A stretch of DNA of 10,694 nucleotides from contig JACDAO010000214.1 of NCBI GenBank assembly GCA_013695405.1, forward strand, positions 1 through 10,694. The letters run 5' to 3'. Numbering within the stretch: position 1 is the first letter of the stretch; each line of letters starts with the position of its first letter. Positions 6,549 to 10,694 of this stretch are shown in pieces. This DNA comes from Acidobacteriota bacterium (GTDB lineage Bacteria > Acidobacteriota > Vicinamibacteria > Vicinamibacterales > Vicinamibacteraceae). Made by a program: the position numbers and the translations under genes. The notes under the pieces are model-generated. The model was not told the DNA's origin. It searched no databases and saw only the letters and a list, made by a program, of their open reading frames with translations.

Positions 6549-8888
6549 TCATCGGAAAGCCGGCCGCTCCAGTCGAACGCGCCGCACGGCAGAAAACACC
6601 CGCTCTGGTGTCGCCGGGCTGTCGAAGGTGACGACGGGCGCGTGCCCGCCGCCCGCGTCCGCGAATGCCGTCACCGCATCGCGAATCGCCTCGCGTACGG
6701 AGATGGCGAGCATCAGCGGCGGCTCGCCGATAGCCTTGCTGCCGAACACCACCCCGGGTTGCGTCGCGCGCTGGAGAAAATTGACCTCGAAGACGTCCGG
6801 GACTTCCGACCACGAAGGCAGCTTGTATGTGGAGGCGGTGTCGGTGGCGACGCGGCCCTGCGTGTCCCAGAGGAGTTCCTCCAGCGTCAGCCAGCCGACG
6901 CCCTGGATGAAACCGCCTTCGATCTGCCCACGGTCGATGACCGGCGAGATGGAATCGCCGACGTCCTGCAGGATGTCTGTCTGCCTGAGGTGGTACGCAC
7001 CCGTGAATCCGTCCACCTCCACCTCGGACACGGCGGCGCCGTACGTGAAGTAGTGGAACGGCCGGCCTCGGCCCACCGCGGGATCGAAATGGATGTCGGG
7101 CGTGCGGTAGAAACCGTGCGCGAAGAGCGGCACGCGCTGCCGGTAGGCGGCTTCGCACACCTCGCTGAACGGCAGCGACCGGCGGCCGTCGCTCGCCGTG
7201 TCATCGGCGATGCGCACCGCCGATGCATCGCATCCGAGCAGGCCGGCTGCGACCGTGGTGAGCCGGGCGGAAATCTGCCGGCAGGCGTCGATCACGGCGG
7301 CGCCGTTCAGGTCTGTACTTGCGGACGCGGCGGTCGCCGAGGTGTTGGGCACCTTGTCGGTGCGCGTCGGCATCATCCGGATGCGATCCGCCGCGACGCC
7401 CAGGCTGCCGGCCGCCACCTGGCGGATCTTCGTGAACAGCCCCTGGCCCATCTCGGTGCCGCCGTGGTTCAACTGGACGCTGCCGTCGCGATACACCAGC
7501 ACCAGGGCCCCGCCCTGGTTGTAGAAGGTGGCCGTGAACGCGATCCCGAACTTTGCCGGCGTCATGGCCAGGCCGCGTTTCACGTGGAGGCTGCGCGCGT
7601 TGAAGGCGTCGATGTCTGCGCGGCGGCGCTCGAACGCACTCGTCTGCTTCAGCGTGGTCCAGATCGTCCCGAGCCGATCCGCATCGCCTACCGGCTGGCC
7701 GTAATGTGTCGTGTCGCCTTCCCGGTAGAAGTTGCGCTCGCGCACGTCCTCCGGCCGGAGGCCGAGCCGCCGCGCCCCCTGCGAGAGGATCTCCTCGATG
7801 ACGAGCATCGCCTGTGGTCCGCCGAAGCCGCGGAAGGCAGTCTGCGAGGTCTTGTGTGTCAGGCAGACATGGCCGACCGCGTCGACGGCACGCAGGTGAT
7901 AGGCGTTGTCGCAGTGGAACAGCGACCGCCACATGATGGGTTCCGACAGGTCGAGGCTCCATCCGCCGTCCGACCAGAGGGACAGCCGCAACGCGTCGAG
8001 GCGGCCATCGAGCGAAAACCCTGCCTCATAACGCGCCAGGTAGGGGTGACGTTTGCCGGTGAGCGCCATGTCGAGCTGGCGTGTCAGACGCACGCGCACG
8101 GGGCGTCTTGTCTTCCACGCGCCGAGCGCGGCAATTGCCGCCCACGTATTCGCCTGCGTCTCCTTGCCGCCGAAGGCCCCGCCCATCCGCAGGCACTCGA
8201 CCGTGACCTGATGCCGCGCAACGCCGAGCACGCGCGCGACGATCTCCTGCGTCTGCGACGGATGCTGCGTCGACGAGTGCAGGGACACGCCGCCGGTCTC
8301 GTCCATCCACGCAACCGCCGACTGCGTCTCGAGGTAGAAGTGCTCCTGGCCGCCGATCGAGAGCTGACCGTCGAACCGCAGCGAGCTGGCCCCCAGGACG
8401 CCGACATCGCCGCGCGTCAGCCCGATGGGACCAGCGAGGTAGCTCCGCTGCTCGATCGCCTGTTCGATGGTGAGGATGGCGGGCAACGGCTCGTACTCCA
8501 CGACCACCCGCGCAGCGCCGAGGCGGGCCGCCTCGAGCGACTCGGCAAGCACCCACGCGACGGGCTGACGGTGGAACATCACCTCGATCGGAAACAGCGG
8601 CTCGTCGTGGCGCGCCGGCCCGGCGTCGCCTTCTCCCGGCACGTCGCTGCCGGTCAATACGGCCACCACGTACGGCTGCGCCAGCGCTGCAGTCGTGTCG
8701 AGGCGCGTGAGGCGCGCATGCGCGTGCGCCGCGAGCACCGGCCACGCATGGACCAGTCCGGGGAAACGCCCGAGCAGGTCGTCGGTGAATAGCGCCTCGC
8801 CGGTCACGTGCCCCCGGGCGCTCTCGTGCGGCACCGCGGATCCCGCGCGGGAGCCGGAGCCCGGGATGTCTGGCCCGGGAGTGGTCAT
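6549..8888 (-). CDS. xdhB: Xanthine dehydrogenase, molybdopterin-binding subunit
   Basis: 779-aa large subunit of a two-subunit xanthine dehydrogenase (Rhodobacter capsulatus type), which hydroxylates hypoxanthine to xanthine and xanthine to urate. Molybdenum-site motifs are intact: GGAFGGKE with E243 (equivalent of bovine E802), FRGFGGPQ with R353 (bovine R880), HGGTEMGQG (475-483), and GEPP with E722 (bovine E1261, the catalytic base). The first 20 residues are Gly/Pro/Ser-rich and probably disordered. ATG at 8888 overlaps the xdhA stop (ATGA) and has GGGAG eight bases upstream. A GTG five codons earlier is less likely. The R and E pair supports a purine substrate rather than aldehyde or CO. 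No xdhC, which inserts sulfurated Moco, is present in the window, so maturation must depend on a gene elsewhere. Confidence 0.96.
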   Translation of the reverse strand: MTTPGPDIPGSGSRAGSAVPHESARGHVTGEALFTDDLLGRFPGLVHAWPVLAAHAHARLTRLDTTAALAQPYVVAVLTGSDVPGEGDAGPARHDEPLFPIEVMFHRQPVAWVLAESLEAARLGAARVVVEYEPLPAILTIEQAIEQRSYLAGPIGLTRGDVGVLGASSLRFDGQLSIGGQEHFYLETQSAVAWMDETGGVSLHSSTQHPSQTQEIVARVLGVARHQVTVECLRMGGAFGGKETQANTWAAIAALGAWKTRRPVRVRLTRQLDMALTGKRHPYLARYEAGFSLDGRLDALRLSLWSDGGWSLDLSEPIMWRSLFHCDNAYHLRAVDAVGHVCLTHKTSQTAFRGFGGPQAMLVIEEILSQGARRLGLRPEDVRERNFYREGDTTHYGQPVGDADRLGTIWTTLKQTSAFERRRADIDAFNARSLHVKRGLAMTPAKFGIAFTATFYNQGGALVLVYRDGSVQLNHGGTEMGQGLFTKIRQVAAGSLGVAADRIRMMPTRTDKVPNTSATAASASTDLNGAAVIDACRQISARLTTVAAGLLGCDASAVRIADDTASDGRRSLPFSEVCEAAYRQRVPLFAHGFYRTPDIHFDPAVGRGRPFHYFTYGAAVSEVEVDGFTGAYHLRQTDILQDVGDSISPVIDRGQIEGGFIQGVGWLTLEELLWDTQGRVATDTASTYKLPSWSEVPDVFEVNFLQRATQPGVVFGSKAIGEPPLMLAISVREAIRDAVTAFADAGGGHAPVVTFDSPATPERVFSAVRRVRLERPAFR

Positions 8889-10273
8889 GGTCTTGACTCC
8901 CACCAGAATTTCTCGACGAGGCTCTTGGACACCTCGACGCGATATTCCTTCGACCCTCGATGGTCGGAGAGCGGCGTCAGCGTGCGCTCGAGGATCGCCT
9001 GCACGCGTTCCACGGTCGACATGTTCCAGGGCTGGCCGTCCAGCACTGATTCCGCCTCACGCAGGCGCACAGGCGTTGCGGCGACGCCACCGAAGGCGAA
9101 CCGGGCCCGTTGCACCCTGCCCCCGGGCGCATCCATGGCCATTGCCGCAGCCACTGTGCTGATGTCGTCGAGCCGACGCTTCGCAACCTTGTAGAACCGT
9201 ACCAGGCGCGGCAGGGGCCTGGGGACCCGGACGGCAACGACGAGTTCGCCCGGCAGCAGCGCCGTTCTGCGATACCCGGTGAACAACGAAGACAGCGGGA
9301 GCATGCGGCGTGTCGTCCTGGACGGATCCCCTGGGTTGCTCGCGCCGGCGATTTCCACGGACGCGTCGAGGGCGAGCAACAGCGGCGCGGCGTCGCCTAC
9401 GGGTGACGCCGTGACGAGATTCCCGCCAAGTGTGGCTCGGTTCCGGATCAGAGGCGAGCCGAACAGCGTCAGCCACTCCCCGATGACCTCCGGCGCGTCG
9501 TGCCAGCGGGCCCCGAGGTCGGCCAGCGGCAGTGCTGCGCCGATGCGGACGAACTCCGGCGTGTCGGCGAACTCGCGCAGTTGGTCGATCGCCTCCAGGC
9601 TGACCAGGTGCGGCCACCGCCGGTGACGCAGGTTCGATTCCACGCAGAGATCGGTGCCGCCTGCGATCAGCGTGGCGTGGGGGTGCCGCGCAAGCAGCGC
9701 CACGCACGCGTCGATTGAGCGGGGCCGCGAGAAGCCCTCGATCGACAACTCGCGGACCTTCGGCGCGGCGTGCAGCAGCCGCGCACTGAATGCATCGCGC
9801 GGGACTGGACCGAGCGAACGCGCCGCATCGGCGATCGGGCGGTAGCCCGTGCATCGACAGAGATTGCCAGCCAGGGCCAGCGGATCGCACGGACCACGCC
9901 GGCCCGGCCGGTAGTGCTCGGCAAAGAGGCTCATGACAAAGCCGGGCGTGCAGTAGCCGCACTGCGAACCACCCGCGGCCGCCATGGCCTGCTGTGCCGC
10001 AGCCAGCTGGCCGCCCACGGCGAGCGCTTCGACCGTGTACAGCTCGCGATCCGCTGCCATGGGGAGGAGCATCAGGCAGCTGTTGACCGCCCGGTATTGG
10101 CTGACCGGGCCCTCTCCTGCGCGCATCGCCACGGCGCATGCGCCGCACTCACCCTCGGCGCATCCCTCCTTGGCCCCGGTGAGCCCGCGCTCGCGCAGGA
10201 AATCGAGCAAGGTCGTGCCGGCTGCCGCCCGCTCGACCCGGAGCGCCTGGCCGTTGAGCACGAACTGGAACAT
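8885..10273 (-). CDS. xdhA: Xanthine dehydrogenase, 2Fe-2S/FAD subunit
   Basis: 462-aa small subunit that carries electrons from the Mo site of XdhB through two 2Fe-2S clusters to FAD and NAD+. The plant-ferredoxin-type cluster uses C38, C43, C46 (GCAEGECGACAV) and C66 (NSCLML). The helical cluster uses C105, C108 (QCGYCTPGF) and C139, C141 (GNLCRCTGYRP). The FAD domain shows LIAGGTDLCVE (202-212) and TLGGNLVTASPVGD (281-294), followed by the CO-dehydrogenase-type C-terminal FAD domain. The length matches R. capsulatus XdhA. ATG at 10273 is the natural start, since the frame begins directly with the MFQFVLNGQ strand of the ferredoxin fold. There is no convincing Shine-Dalgarno. It is the first gene of the operon. 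Confidence 0.96.
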   Translation of the reverse strand: MFQFVLNGQALRVERAAAGTTLLDFLRERGLTGAKEGCAEGECGACAVAMRAGEGPVSQYRAVNSCLMLLPMAADRELYTVEALAVGGQLAAAQQAMAAAGGSQCGYCTPGFVMSLFAEHYRPGRRGPCDPLALAGNLCRCTGYRPIADAARSLGPVPRDAFSARLLHAAPKVRELSIEGFSRPRSIDACVALLARHPHATLIAGGTDLCVESNLRHRRWPHLVSLEAIDQLREFADTPEFVRIGAALPLADLGARWHDAPEVIGEWLTLFGSPLIRNRATLGGNLVTASPVGDAAPLLLALDASVEIAGASNPGDPSRTTRRMLPLSSLFTGYRRTALLPGELVVAVRVPRPLPRLVRFYKVAKRRLDDISTVAAAMAMDAPGGRVQRARFAFGGVAATPVRLREAESVLDGQPWNMSTVERVQAILERTLTPLSDHRGSKEYRVEVSKSLVEKFWWESRP

Positions 10274-10278
10274 GGCTC

Positions 10279-10310
10279 ATTCTAGCGTCTCATGACGACA
10301 GCGTTGTCGA
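10279..10310 (-). promoter_or_regulatory. Candidate promoter and palindrome upstream of xdhA
   Basis: On the minus strand TAGAAT (10284-10279) resembles a -10 box and sits only 5 bases before the xdhA ATG. If used, the transcript would start at or next to the ATG and be almost leaderless, which would fit the missing ribosome site. TCGACA (10310-10305) resembles a -35 box, but the 20-bp spacing is too long. A perfect inverted repeat, CGACA-GCGT-TGTCG (10296-10309), lies just upstream and could bind a regulator. All of this is inference from short matches in a GC-rich background. Confidence 0.25.
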
Positions 10311-10440
10311 CGATGACGTGCCGGACACGGCCGGATACGACCTGACGTCGCCCGGGTTCTCGCCCTCGTTCGCCGGTCGGGTGAGCTATCCCAAGTTTCC
10401 ACGGGTGTCGCTCGAGGGCGGCTACCCGGCGAGCGGCGGC
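10306..10440 (+). pseudogene. Possible relic of an Oar-like TonB-dependent receptor
   Basis: On the plus strand, in the gap before xdhA, this frame reads VPDTAGYDLTSPGF, SPSFAGRVSYPKFPRVS and LEGGYPASGG. The pattern 'FDLxxLGFPxSFxxxxxYxxFPRVxxxGYxxLGG' recurs in the middle of the long carboxypeptidase-regulatory-domain TonB-dependent receptors that are abundant in Acidobacteriota. No start codon, signal peptide or downstream barrel accompanies it, and the frame then runs into antisense of the neighbouring receptor end. It is therefore best read as a small leftover of another receptor gene, opposite in direction to the intact one. The resemblance is recalled and has not been searched. A chance open frame in GC-rich DNA is the alternative. 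Confidence 0.4.
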
Positions 10441-10467
10441 ATCACGGTGGGCACACCCACCAGCGAA

Positions 10468-10498
10468 CGGGAGGCGGCCAGTACGGCGCCGCCTCCCG
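10468..10498 (-). terminator. Hairpin downstream of the TonB-dependent receptor
   Basis: A perfect 11-bp inverted repeat (arms CGGGAGGCGGC and GCCGCCTCCCG) with a 9-base loop begins 10 bases after the receptor stop codon. No U-run follows on the minus strand, so it is not a classical intrinsic terminator. It could still end or stabilise the receptor transcript and separate it from the xdh operon. Confidence 0.45.
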
Positions 10499-10508
10499 AA
10501 CGGACGCT

Positions 10509-10694
10509 TCAGAACGAGTACCGCAGTCCCACCTGCACCTTGCGCGACAGGCTCGTCACGCTGTCGCGGATACGGCCGAACGTGCCCGCCGTCAGGGTCG
10601 TTGTCGGGAACCCGAATGTCGGCGTGTTCGTCAGGTTGGTCACGTCCGCCCGGACGTCGATCGCGTGTGTGCCTACGACCCGGAAGCGCTTGCT
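10509..10694 (-). CDS. TonB-dependent receptor, C-terminal end (partial)
   Basis: The last 61 codons of a gene that continues beyond the right edge. The end reads [17 protein letters not shown], then about 20 residues with AGTFGRIRD, and finally [10 protein letters not shown] and TGA. Alternating hydrophobic residues with a terminal Phe are the outer-membrane beta-signal. The NLTNTPTFG... FGRI block is what I know from the barrel end of large Oar-like TonB-dependent receptors with an N-terminal carboxypeptidase-regulatory domain. It would be an outer-membrane active transporter. It lies 235 bp upstream of xdhA on the same strand, so a role in importing purines, ureides or a nucleotide polymer is possible, but the substrate cannot be read from this fragment. 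Confidence 0.8.
   Translation of the reverse strand, partial: SKRFRVVGTHAIDVRADVTNLTNTPTFGFPTTTLTAGTFGRIRDSVTSLSRKVQVGLRYSF

Noticed and set aside
5026..7053. 675-codon open frame on the plus strand opposite uraH, urate oxidase, uraD and part of xdhB
   Set aside because: It crosses four well-supported genes on the other strand and has a low-complexity Arg/Ser-rich translation.
6013..7158. N-terminal extension of urate oxidase, or a fusion of upstream sequence with it
   Set aside because: The frame is open only because of base composition. The sequence before the GTG at 6012 is out-of-frame uraD and xdhB, and a good ribosome site precedes that GTG.
6642..8792. 716-codon open frame on the plus strand opposite xdhB
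   Set aside because: It is the exact antisense of a strongly supported xdhB with intact Mo-site motifs. Its translation is Arg/His/Glu-rich without any recognisable domain, as expected for mirror frames in GC-rich genes.
8885..10273. Carbon-monoxide dehydrogenase or aldehyde oxidase identity for the Mo-hydroxylase pair
   Set aside because: The FAD and Fe-S domains are fused in one subunit of 462 aa as in R. capsulatus XdhA. The large subunit keeps the purine-specific Glu and Arg, and urate-processing genes follow directly.

Overview
This GC-rich window is almost entirely one tightly packed operon on the minus strand. It encodes a complete route from hypoxanthine/xanthine, through urate and allantoin, to glyoxylate. 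The host is probably an Acidobacteriota member or a similar high-GC Gram-negative. That guess rests on the high GC with G/C-ending codons and on the C-terminus of a large TonB-dependent receptor at the right edge, whose style is common in that phylum. The sequence itself does not prove the taxon.

Transcription order, from high to low coordinates: partial TonB-dependent receptor (10694-10509); a 235-bp intergenic region; xdhA and xdhB (two-subunit xanthine dehydrogenase, 10273-6549); uraD (OHCU decarboxylase); urate oxidase; uraH (5-hydroxyisourate hydrolase); allC (allantoate amidohydrolase); allB (allantoinase); allE ((S)-ureidoglycine aminohydrolase); and a second M20 amidohydrolase whose motifs match plant ureidoglycolate amidohydrolase (UAH). 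Junctions are extremely tight. There are ATGA overlaps at xdhA/xdhB, allC/allB and allE/uah, a one-base TAGTG overlap at uraH/allC, a 41-bp overlap at allB/allE, and gaps of 1, 12 and 29 bp elsewhere. Translational coupling along one long mRNA is likely.

Pathway: XdhAB makes urate. Urate oxidase, UraH and UraD give (S)-allantoin. AllB opens it to allantoate. AllC releases NH3 and CO2 to give ureidoglycine. AllE deaminates that to ureidoglycolate. UAH releases the last two NH3 and CO2, leaving glyoxylate. All four urate nitrogens come out as ammonia with no urea, the logic known from plants. No purine transporter, XdhC maturation factor or regulator gene lies in the window.

The operon edges look genetically restless. 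Directly after the uah stop codon, in the same frame, lies a decayed ISAzo13-type transposase fragment with a one-base frameshift, followed by a sequence resembling an IS630-type transposase C-terminus. At the other end, the xdhA upstream region carries on the plus strand what looks like a relic of an Oar-like TonB-dependent receptor, opposite in direction to the intact receptor. No tRNA, rRNA, CRISPR array or complete insertion sequence was seen.
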